A stretch of DNA of 64,000 nucleotides from the NCBI GenBank assembly GCA_025451845.1, contig JANWJS010000012.1, forward strand, positions 1 to 64,000. The letters run 5' to 3'. Both the position numbers and the translations under genes were made by a program. Every line of letters begins with the position of its first letter. Position 1 is the stretch's first letter. This DNA comes from Steroidobacteraceae bacterium. GTDB lineage: Bacteria; Pseudomonadota; Gammaproteobacteria; Steroidobacterales; Steroidobacteraceae. Shown one piece after another: positions 8,203-15,702 of the stretch. The notes under the pieces are model-generated. The model made no database searches, was not told the DNA's origin, and was given only the letters and a program-made list of their open reading frames with translations.

Positions 8203-9970
8203 GTTCCCAGGCGTCCTGCGACAGAGTTACATCAGAGTGCTGCGAAAGTGCATCAGTACGAACTTCGGAATGCGGCCGCGAGGCATCGGCTGAGCTACTC
8301 GGTCGCGATGCGGTTGGAGCTCGGTGGGGCACTTCCGCTGCTGCTTGGCGGGTACGCTCCGGCAGGCGCAGGGTGACCCGCAGCCAGTCGGGCGAAGAGG
8401 CGAGCTTGAGGAATCCTGCCAGGTCCGGCAGTCGCTCGATCTCCGAGTCCATCACCGCCGGCTCGATCTGGCGATGCTCCGACTCGGTGATGGATGCAAG
8501 GAACTCCGATGGGCGCCGCGATTTCGAGCGGGAAATCCGCACGACCTCGCGCTGGCCGATGAGCCGCGAGGCGAACTGGGAGGTACCGCCATGCTCGCTC
8601 GCGGAGCAGCGCAAGATGAGCGAATTTCCGCAGTTTTCGACCAGGGTTTGTGCCTCGCCCTTGCCATAGGTGCTCGAGACCTGGGCGACCGATTGGAAGC
8701 CGAGCACGCAGCGGCCGCCGAACTTGCGCAGCCGTGCGAGCGCATCCTTCAGGCCATCGATTTGACCGAGCGCGTCGAGCTCATCGACGACGAACCAAAG
8801 CTTTTGGTCCTGGATTTGTCCGTCCCGCGACTCGCTCGCCGGACGGCTCATCGCCTCGAAGATGCCGAGGCGCATCCAGGCGGAGACCGTCGAGCGCAGC
8901 GCCGCGATCTGGCTGGCCCGGTATGGGATGAACAGTACTCCGCTGCCTGACCGCACCCACTCCTTGACCGAAAGCGGCGGCGACTCCTGCCGCGCCACAT
9001 GCTGTAGCGCGCCAACCGCCGAGCTCAGTACGGAGCGGATGGAATCCAGCATTCTGTCGTTGTGCTCCTCGAAGAAGGGTTGTGCAGGAGTGCCGGCGAC
9101 GAGCACTCCGAGCTCGCTTTTTTTGGCAACGACCAGCAGCTCGAAGAGCTCTTTGACGTCTGACACGCCACCGGCGCGCGCCTGGCTCGTCACTGCGCAG
9201 AAGAGCGTGCGCGCATAGCCTCGCCAGCTCCGGTCCGGACCCTCGTGATCTGGGATGAGGGCGAGGGCGAGCTGATCGATGTCGTGGTCTTCCCGGATCT
9301 CCCCGAAGAGGTCCCACTTGGCGCCCCCGGGCTCGAAGGGGCTCAGGATGACATCCCCACGGCGCGCATCGAAGAAGAGCCTCATGTAGCCGGCGTCAGG
9401 ATCAGCGATGACGGCCCGATCGCCGCGATGGAGCGCCCCCGAGAGCAGCTCGGTGATCGCCGTACTCTTCCCGGCCCCGGTCGTGCCGATCAGCTTGAAG
9501 TGTTTGGTTTCATCCGCTAACGGAATCGGAATGCCGGCGAGCGTAACCCCGATTGAGGCGCCACGCTCATGAGGTTTCTCAGGCCAACCACCCCGTTGCG
9601 TCACGGCCTCCTCTGCGGCAATGACCGTGGCGCCTCGCACGTAACCTTCCTCACCCGCATTGCGTGTGGCGAGCAGGCGTCCACCGCCGTAGCCCAGGAG
9701 TCCTCCAATGCCCCCGCCGATCGCGAATTCCATCAGGCCACCGCTGGCGACGTGCATGGTGTGAAGGAAAGGACTTGCCAGCGAGATCCCTATCCCGGTA
9801 GTCATCATCAGCGTTCCCGCGAGGATGGGCGAAGCGAGAAAGGCTCGCAACTGCGCGCGCCCTCGCGCCATCGCCACCCACATGGGGGCCTGCACGGCGG
9901 TGAAATCCAAGGCAAGCCCCGACCATCCACGCAGCAGCTCATGGGCCAGGGAGTCGAGACCGGTCAGCAT
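8195..9970 (-). CDS. type IV coupling protein (TraD/VirD4-like), first copy
   Basis: A 591-residue coupling ATPase. From the chosen ATG at 9970 (GGGAG a few bases upstream, 7-base overlap with the VirB11 stop) there are two hydrophobic segments at about 48-68 and 78-100, the latter glycine-rich. Walker A GTTGAGKST follows at about 162-170, and a Walker B-type LWFVVDELD precedes a block shared with the other copy (DALGQIDGLKDALARLRKFG). The C-terminal 60 residues are Ser/Arg/Pro-rich and probably disordered. It would recruit the relaxosome to the VirB channel. A longer frame upstream to 10129 lies inside the VirB11 gene and is not used. Confidence 0.9.
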   Translation of the reverse strand: MLTGLDSLAHELLRGWSGLALDFTAVQAPMWVAMARGRAQLRAFLASPILAGTLMMTTGIGISLASPFLHTMHVASGGLMEFAIGGGIGGLLGYGGGRLLATRNAGEEGYVRGATVIAAEEAVTQRGGWPEKPHERGASIGVTLAGIPIPLADETKHFKLIGTTGAGKSTAITELLSGALHRGDRAVIADPDAGYMRLFFDARRGDVILSPFEPGGAKWDLFGEIREDHDIDQLALALIPDHEGPDRSWRGYARTLFCAVTSQARAGGVSDVKELFELLVVAKKSELGVLVAGTPAQPFFEEHNDRMLDSIRSVLSSAVGALQHVARQESPPLSVKEWVRSGSGVLFIPYRASQIAALRSTVSAWMRLGIFEAMSRPASESRDGQIQDQKLWFVVDELDALGQIDGLKDALARLRKFGGRCVLGFQSVAQVSSTYGKGEAQTLVENCGNSLILRCSASEHGGTSQFASRLIGQREVVRISRSKSRRPSEFLASITESEHRQIEPAVMDSEIERLPDLAGFLKLASSPDWLRVTLRLPERTRQAAAEVPHRAPTASRPSSSADASRPHSEVRTDALSQHSDVTLSQDAWEHE

Positions 9971-11022
9971 TCGGTTCGCTCCCGTGACTTGGGCGCGCTC
10001 GAGATCGGCGTCGGCTTGGAGGATCGAGGCCGATACCAGATCTCTCTGATGAAGCGCTCGTGCCCCTCCACTGCGCATTGAATGACGACATCGATGAGTC
10101 GCCGCAGCAGACTGCGTATGTCGCGGCACGCCAGCTGTCGGCCACCTTCGCTCTGCTTGACCAGCAACACCAGCTGCTCGAAGGCCAGCGCTGCGCTGGA
10201 GGCGTGTACGCTGGTGATCGACCCGGGGTGTCCGGAGTTGACGTTGCGAAGGTAGTCGAAAGCCTCCTCCGCCCGCAGCTCCGCCAGCAGAATGCGATCC
10301 GGCTTCATCCTCAGGGTGGCCTCGAGCAGTTGCTTCGGCGTGACGCGCGCCAGCCCCTGATCGTCCTTGCTGTAAAAGAGCCGCACGTGATTGGGATGCG
10401 ATTCGAGCACCAGCTCTGGCGCATCCTCGATCGTGACCAGCCGCTCATGCGGCGGAATCTCTCGGATCAGCGCCTTGGTCCAGGTGGTCTTGCCGGAGCC
10501 GGTCGCACCCGAGACCAGAATGTTGCGCCGGCTGCGCACCGCAAGACGCATGAAGGCTTCATATCGCCGCTCGGCGAGAAGACCGCCGAGCTCGACCTCG
10601 ACCTCCTCCGGGCCGGCGCCAGCGGCCCGGGTGTGGCGAAATATGCCGCGTCTCGCAAGCTCACCGACCGACCAGACTTCCTCCGAAGGAAGCCGAATGT
10701 TGACCGCCACGCATCCCCGGGTGGTTGCGGGCGGCAGCGCAATCTGCACCCGCTGGCCTCCGGGAAGCGAAGCCGAGAGTAGGGGCGAGGTCTCATCGAT
10801 TCGCTGCCGGCTGAAATTGGCCACCAGCTTGGCGAATCGGCGGCACCAATCGAGGTCTGCGTAAGCGGCAGACTCACGCTGCCAACCGGTGCGGGTCTCC
10901 AGAAACACTTCCAACGGCCGATTGATGCAGATTTCCATCACATCAGGCATCGTGAGCAGTGGGCGCAGCGGACGCAGGGTGAGCTCCAGCGCCGAGGCGT
11001 ACTCACCGGGGCTCGAGCTCAT
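9964..11022 (-). CDS. virB11: VirB11/TrbB-type traffic ATPase
   Basis: A 352-residue hexameric secretion ATPase, close to the usual 330-360. Walker A is SGATGSGKT at about 171-179, the Asp box RLVTIEDAPEL at about 194-204, Walker B PDRILLAELR at about 241-250 and the His box GHPGSITSVHA at about 264-274, all in family order. It acts at the cytoplasmic base of the secretion channel and works with VirB4. The ATG at 11022 (AGG upstream) overlaps the VirB10 end by 20 bases and its stop overlaps the coupling-protein start. The longer frame to 11241 is VirB10 in another phase. Confidence 0.93.
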   Translation of the reverse strand: MSSSPGEYASALELTLRPLRPLLTMPDVMEICINRPLEVFLETRTGWQRESAAYADLDWCRRFAKLVANFSRQRIDETSPLLSASLPGGQRVQIALPPATTRGCVAVNIRLPSEEVWSVGELARRGIFRHTRAAGAGPEEVEVELGGLLAERRYEAFMRLAVRSRRNILVSGATGSGKTTWTKALIREIPPHERLVTIEDAPELVLESHPNHVRLFYSKDDQGLARVTPKQLLEATLRMKPDRILLAELRAEEAFDYLRNVNSGHPGSITSVHASSAALAFEQLVLLVKQSEGGRQLACRDIRSLLRRLIDVVIQCAVEGHERFIREIWYRPRSSKPTPISSAPKSRERTEC

Positions 11023-12310
11023 AGACGGACCTGAAATCGATATCGCGCGCGACCAGCACCTGGATGCGCGCGCCGTTGTGTATTCGGATGGTGGGCGGAA
11101 TATTGACGGTGCCGCGCAGAATTTCGGTGAGCACGTCCTCTGATCCGTTGGGATCGAGAACGACCGTGCCGCCGCGGGACGACGACTGCGCCTCGGATTG
11201 CACGACACCATCGATCGTGGATACCAGCGCGGCTGCTCCAAAGCGTTGCCAGAAATGCCGGTTTACCCGACCTTCGAGTCCCGAGCGCCCCAGCGCGTCG
11301 GTACCGGGCGAATCGAGCTGCACCACGACTCCGGAGGGCGTCCGTGCCTCCGCCCACACGACAAACACACGTGCCTCACCCTGGCGAGCCTCGCCGCGGG
11401 TTTCCCCGATCAATCGGGTGCCACGCTCGAGCAACACGATCGTCCCATCAGCACCGAACGTGTCGGTGGCTGTAACGCAGGTCGTCATCCCTGGCAGGGT
11501 CGAATCGATCCCAGTCTGCAGGGTGCAGTCGATGAAGGTCCCTTTGGGAAGCAGCAGGCGCTGCGTGGGAAGTACTTGCGGGCGTGTCGGGTTGAGGACG
11601 CTCGGCCGCAGCAGTGCTTCCAATGCACTCCCAGGGTGACCTCCCACCGGCATCTGTGCCGCCGCGCTGCCCGGGAGAGCCGCCGCGACTGCTCCCCCAC
11701 CAACGTCCGTTGCCGCTGCATCGGATGACGTGTCGCTCCTTCCGCTTGCAAACACCTCACCGGATAACCGGCGATCGAGTGCCCGTTGACGCGGCGACGG
11801 CTGTGGAGGATCGCCATAACCGGGCGGCAGTCCCCGCGGAGCCCGACCCAGCGATGGCTCGGTCAGGGAATCCGGCAGCCGTGTGGACAGCGGCGAGGAT
11901 TGTCCGCTGGTGGGCGACAGCAGGGCTGCGATAGTCGGCGGCGGCACTGGCAACGCGCCTGGCACCGAAACAGTAGACCGCGGCAGGGCCGGTGAAGCAG
12001 CAGGCTCGAACGGAGGCAGAGTAATCCCTCCTCCGGCAGCCTCCCGCAGCGAGGTGGCTGCCGGCAAGCGTGCCGCAGCCGGCCGGGCGAGCGCTTCGGT
12101 GTAGTACCAGGCCAACATGCCAGCGCCCACGCTGAGCATCAGTCCGGCCGCGAGTAGACTGGTCATTCTCGACTGCAAGGACCGCGCGCCGTCCACGATG
12201 AACCTGGCCCGCTCGCCGCGGACCGCAGGTACATCGGATTCCACCGATAAGGCCGTCGTCGGACTGCTCGGTTGTGCCTGAAGCGGCTTTCTCCATCGAA
12301 AGCGAATCAT
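11003..12310 (-). CDS. virB10: VirB10/TrbI-type channel protein
   Basis: A 435-residue inner-membrane-anchored protein spanning the periplasm. A short basic cytoplasmic tail is followed by a membrane helix at about 50-70, a long Pro/Ser-rich periplasmic linker (about 75-230), and the conserved TrbI C-terminal domain starting near LLLPKGTFIDCTLQTGIDS, with GTRLIGE and 'RIHNGARIQVLVARDIDF' as expected. It couples ATPase energy to the outer-membrane pore. It begins at an ATGA overlap with the VirB9 stop (12307-12310). Confidence 0.93.
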   Translation of the reverse strand: MIRFRWRKPLQAQPSSPTTALSVESDVPAVRGERARFIVDGARSLQSRMTSLLAAGLMLSVGAGMLAWYYTEALARPAAARLPAATSLREAAGGGITLPPFEPAASPALPRSTVSVPGALPVPPPTIAALLSPTSGQSSPLSTRLPDSLTEPSLGRAPRGLPPGYGDPPQPSPRQRALDRRLSGEVFASGRSDTSSDAAATDVGGGAVAAALPGSAAAQMPVGGHPGSALEALLRPSVLNPTRPQVLPTQRLLLPKGTFIDCTLQTGIDSTLPGMTTCVTATDTFGADGTIVLLERGTRLIGETRGEARQGEARVFVVWAEARTPSGVVVQLDSPGTDALGRSGLEGRVNRHFWQRFGAAALVSTIDGVVQSEAQSSSRGGTVVLDPNGSEDVLTEILRGTVNIPPTIRIHNGARIQVLVARDIDFRSVYELEPR

Positions 12311-13140
12311 GGCGCGACTCCTCGGCCGCCTGTTCGCGTTACGCGCTCCACATTCGGCGCGATCGTTCCGGAAGGCAGGCGCTCCCCCCGTCCGGCGAAA
12401 GCCCGGTCCACGATGCAACCGGCCAGCTTCCCGCGCCGAAGGATCAGCCGCCGTGCAACCCGCTGAACTACCACGCGACCCGCTTGCACGGCGAAATTCA
12501 CCAGGGATTCGCTCCCGTCTTCGTTCAGGGCGAAGACGGCAGGCAATTCGGCGCGGGCGCCGAAGGTCAAGATCGTCCGGACACCATCATCCCAGGCTGC
12601 CGCGGGCTTCAAGGATGGGTCACCGCAGTACCAGTAGTCGTAGTTGCGGCGCCGGGTATTCCTGGCAGCCGCAAGATCTGTCTCGACCCGTCGCCGCTCG
12701 CGAGATGCGACGCCAACGGGAACGGCCGGATACTCGAATCGCAAGGCATAGATGACATCCGCGCCGCTCGGGTCCGGCGCGGCGCGCTGCGCCTCATAGT
12801 CGAAGAGATAGGTCCGGCGACTGGTCAGCACTGTGAGGTTCGTGGCCACGTGGACCGCCTTGGGCTTGATAAACAGATGATTGGACGCAGCCGCGAAGGT
12901 AAGGCCCTTCGCATCGCCCACACCGAGCCCCACGAAGCGCTCTCCGGAAGCGAAGGTGATGTCTATCTGATAGCCGACATAGCCTCTCAGCCGATAAACG
13001 GCATCCGCGCGATAGGGGACGACTCGTATTCGAGCATCAGGCCGCAAGGCGACTTGCAGAGGCTCCGCGCGGACGAGAGTGGCCGCGAGACAGCAGATGC
13101 AGCAGACGGAAAGAGACAGAAACGGTGATCGACTCTTCAT
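12307..13140 (-). CDS. virB9: VirB9/TrbG-type outer-membrane core protein
   Basis: A 277-residue periplasmic/outer-membrane core component. Residues 1-25 are a signal peptide (MKSRSP... LVRA). The CagX/TrbG family shows in the YQIDITFASGERFVGLGVGD stretch and in 'RRTYLFDYE'; the C-terminal domain carries the NYDYWYCGD segment and the 'FALNEDGSESLVNF' strand. It would form the outer-membrane ring with VirB7 and VirB10. GGAGGG precedes the ATG at 13140, and the stop overlaps the VirB10 start by four bases. The C-terminal tail after residue 230 is Arg-rich. Confidence 0.9.
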   Translation of the reverse strand: MKSRSPFLSLSVCCICCLAATLVRAEPLQVALRPDARIRVVPYRADAVYRLRGYVGYQIDITFASGERFVGLGVGDAKGLTFAAASNHLFIKPKAVHVATNLTVLTSRRTYLFDYEAQRAAPDPSGADVIYALRFEYPAVPVGVASRERRRVETDLAAARNTRRRNYDYWYCGDPSLKPAAAWDDGVRTILTFGARAELPAVFALNEDGSESLVNFAVQAGRVVVQRVARRLILRRGKLAGCIVDRAFAGRGERLPSGTIAPNVERVTRTGGRGVAP

Positions 13141-13150
13141 GAGCCCTCCA

Positions 13151-13864
13151 CTATCGGCCGGCCGACCCGTGAGGCGTACCCAACACCTCGGGCTCGATGC
13201 CGAGGTCCATCACCTCGAATCCCAGGGGATTCCAGCCACGCGTCCGTGGATCATCCGGTGGCGCCCCGTAGCGGTACCCGATGCTGGCGATCCAATGCGT
13301 GATCCGTCCGGGGCCTTCGTTTTCCAGCCGCTCAATGCGTGCGTAACGTACCTGAGCAAGCTCGGAAACTCCGCTCGCGCGCTTGAAGAAGCTCACCGAT
13401 TGAATGCGGATGGTCTGCGTACTGCCGTCCTTGTGCACATTGAGCGGCGAGCTCGGATTGGCTCTGCTCCAGTTCACGTACATCGCCTGGTTGAGCCGCG
13501 GGGAGTTGAACGCGCCGCATTCCTCGTAGTCACTTTCCGCCATCGCGGAGTCGTACCGCTCGCAGACCGTGATGTAGTGCGTCAGGAAATATCGCGTAAC
13601 GGCCTCGCCCAGCGGAACGTGTCCCGTGTATACAGGCACCACATCGACCGCTCCCGTGGAGTTGTCCACCCGAATCAGGTACGGTTCGACCCGCTTCAGT
13701 GGCATGAGAACGGTCAGTGCCGCAGCGCTTGCGACCGCGCACAACCAACCGGCCGCCGCCACACGCCACGCCGCCGCCGCCGCCCGGCCCGCTTGCGCGA
13801 CTCGGTCCGCATCCCAGGATGCGGCTTCGTCCAGATATCCCTGAAGCGCCCGATCCGTACTCAT
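13151..13864 (-). CDS. virB8: VirB8-type assembly protein
   Basis: A 237-residue bitopic inner-membrane protein. The cytoplasmic N-terminus of about 40 residues is followed by one membrane helix (about 40-60) and a periplasmic NTF2-like domain. Family landmarks include 'VEPYLIRVDNSTGAVDVVP', the 'YFLTHYITVCERYD' helix and YRYGAPPDDPRTRGWNPLGFEV near the end. VirB8 is the assembly hub of the secretion channel. The ATG at 13864 overlaps the stop of the small lipoprotein gene by four bases (ATGA). Confidence 0.92.
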   Translation of the reverse strand: MSTDRALQGYLDEAASWDADRVAQAGRAAAAAWRVAAAGWLCAVASAAALTVLMPLKRVEPYLIRVDNSTGAVDVVPVYTGHVPLGEAVTRYFLTHYITVCERYDSAMAESDYEECGAFNSPRLNQAMYVNWSRANPSSPLNVHKDGSTQTIRIQSVSFFKRASGVSELAQVRYARIERLENEGPGRITHWIASIGYRYGAPPDDPRTRGWNPLGFEVMDLGIEPEVLGTPHGSAGR

Positions 13865-13998
13865 GGTCCGACCCCCCGCGCACGTGGAATCGCTCCGGAG
13901 GGCGCATTGATCGGTGTGAGTCGCCGATCGCAGCGTGGCGGCTGCGAGGCACAACCTGCGAGAACCAGCAAAGCGATGACCCAAGCGCCGGTTTTCAT
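13861..13998 (-). CDS. virB7: VirB7-like small lipoprotein
   Basis: A 45-residue protein found by reading between the VirB6 and VirB8 genes. It starts MKTGAWVIALLVLAGC: a lipoprotein signal with the lipidated cysteine at position 16, followed by a mature peptide of 30 residues with a further Cys at 23. Its start overlaps the VirB6 stop by four bases and its stop overlaps the VirB8 start by four bases, which is strong evidence that it is translated. Position and form fit VirB7, the lipoprotein that anchors VirB9 in the outer membrane; the sequence is too short for a firm family call. Confidence 0.8.
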   Translation of the reverse strand: MKTGAWVIALLVLAGCASQPPRCDRRLTPINAPSGAIPRARGVGP

Positions 13999-14960
13999 GA
14001 CGCACCTCCGGACGGCCCCGCCGTATTGATCGGCGCGCCCTGCTGCTTCGCACCTCGAGCTCGGTTCGCAACGTGAGCGGCCGCAGCCACTCCGCCCATG
14101 AGGGCTTTCATCGGAGCTCCTATCGCCCGACTCGCCGCCCCTAGGGCTCCCAGACTATTGAGCGCCACGCCACCCGCGAGTCCCGCGGCCATGGGCATGA
14201 CCTGGCGCAGGAAGAGAAACACCAGCACGGTCGCGAGCAGCATGTTGATGGCGTCAACGGTGCGGATGGCCGTGCCCAGCGCCTCCGTCTGTTGCGCGTA
14301 GGACTGCACGAGATGCAGCATCAAGACGTCGACCATTACGGTGAGAATCGTGATCAACGCGTAATTGGCGAGCTGCGCGAGCCACGCCTCGAAGAACCGG
14401 CGTGTCGTCTCGAACAGCAGGAAAGCCACGAAGAGCGGTCCGAGCGCGAGGAGAATGGAGAGCGCGACACTCGACAGCGCCAGCAGGAACATCGTGTAAA
14501 TGCACAGCAGCCCGACGAGCAGCCAGACCACCACCCCCGCGAGCATGTAGCCGAAGTGGCTCGCATTGAAGCCGCTGCCGTCGCGATAGAGCTGATCGGC
14601 CACCGCTCCGCCGGCATTCCAGATCGTATCGATGGTCTGGACCGGATCGGAGGCGCCCACGACCGCAGCGGCGAATTCGGTCGGAGCATCGTAGAAAGTG
14701 TCGACCACCAGCGTGTTGTAGAGCCACAAGTGCAGCCCCACGCCGAAGACTACCGCGAGCATCATGATGCGCTTCAGGCCCGCGACGAAAGGCTCCTCGA
14801 TGCGGCCGGTGAGCTGCAGGTAGCCCCAAATCATGACATACACCGTACCCAGCGTGACGACCGCTGGTTCGAGAATGGAAGCCACCCGCGCGGTATTCTG
14901 GCCGACGTAGCTCGCGAGCTCACTGTTGAGCCAAGTCCAGAACGTCTGGAAGAAGTCCAT
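13995..14960 (-). CDS. virB6: VirB6/TrbL-type polytopic channel protein
   Basis: A 321-residue inner-membrane protein with about seven hydrophobic segments (first near 30-50, a dense cluster at 135-250) and a flexible Ala/Gly-rich C-terminus. The conserved LALGPLFVAFLLFETTRRFF stretch typical of TrbL/VirB6 is at about 170-190. It forms part of the substrate path through the inner membrane. It starts 17 bases after the VirB5 stop. Confidence 0.9.
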   Translation of the reverse strand: MDFFQTFWTWLNSELASYVGQNTARVASILEPAVVTLGTVYVMIWGYLQLTGRIEEPFVAGLKRIMMLAVVFGVGLHLWLYNTLVVDTFYDAPTEFAAAVVGASDPVQTIDTIWNAGGAVADQLYRDGSGFNASHFGYMLAGVVVWLLVGLLCIYTMFLLALSSVALSILLALGPLFVAFLLFETTRRFFEAWLAQLANYALITILTVMVDVLMLHLVQSYAQQTEALGTAIRTVDAINMLLATVLVFLFLRQVMPMAAGLAGGVALNSLGALGAASRAIGAPMKALMGGVAAAAHVANRARGAKQQGAPINTAGPSGGAS

Positions 14961-14977
14961 GACAGGGCCGCCTGCGA

Positions 14978-15688
14978 TCAGGGCTTCGGCTGGAATCGCG
15001 TCGCGAACTCGCCCTGTCCGGCGATGGCGTGCTCACGCTCCTGCTCCTCATCGGCCCAGCGCTGCGCCTCGGCGGCGGCAGCGAGCGTAGCGAGCTTGGT
15101 CTGCTCGTTCTCGAGCATGGCCTGCTCGGCTCCGATGCGCGCGTTGAGGTCGAGGATGCCCTTCTGGTCGCTCGCCGTGGCGATGGAGTTGATGAGCTGC
15201 TGCAGAGCGGCAAAGCGGTTGCTGGCGTTCGCAAGCGCCTGCCGCGATACAGCCTGCAGGAGGGCGGCGGTGCCGCGATCGGCGGCGAGCTGCCGTTGTG
15301 CGTCCGGAGAGAGTGTGTCGAACTGCTGCGGCGTCAGCACCCTGTCCTCGGTGAGGGCTTGCTGAATGCCGGCCGAGAGGGCCGAGTAGGCGGAGCTCGT
15401 GTCATTCACGGTGGCCACGATCTGCGCCCAATCGGCGGGCAGGTAATTGCGATTGGTGTTGGCCAGCAGCTGCTCCATGCCGCGATCTCCACTCATGGCG
15501 CGCAATTCCGTTTGCGCCTCCGCGAGATGCTCGCGCGCGACGGTCAGCGCCTGCGCCATATTTTGCACCTCGGTCACCAGCTGGGTGACCGCTGCAACGT
15601 CGATCACCGCGAACTGGGCGCGCGCCGCGGGAGCGGCCGCGGCGAGGCAGAGAATCAGGACCCACAGTGATTTCTTGGCGAAAGACAT
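14978..15688 (-). CDS. virB5: VirB5-type minor pilus protein
   Basis: A 236-residue periplasmic protein with signal peptide (about 1-24, ending APAARA) and an almost entirely helical, Ala/Gln-rich mature chain with coiled-coil potential. VirB5/TrbJ proteins cap the conjugative pilus and help adhesion. AAGGAG lies seven bases before the ATG at 15688, which decides the start over the ATG six codons upstream. That upstream ATG overlaps the VirB4 stop. Position between VirB4 and VirB6 matches the Agrobacterium order. Confidence 0.87.
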   Translation of the reverse strand: MSFAKKSLWVLILCLAAAAPAARAQFAVIDVAAVTQLVTEVQNMAQALTVAREHLAEAQTELRAMSGDRGMEQLLANTNRNYLPADWAQIVATVNDTSSAYSALSAGIQQALTEDRVLTPQQFDTLSPDAQRQLAADRGTAALLQAVSRQALANASNRFAALQQLINSIATASDQKGILDLNARIGAEQAMLENEQTKLATLAAAAEAQRWADEEQEREHAIAGQGEFATRFQPKP

Positions 15689-15702
15689 GACACACTCCTT
15701 GC

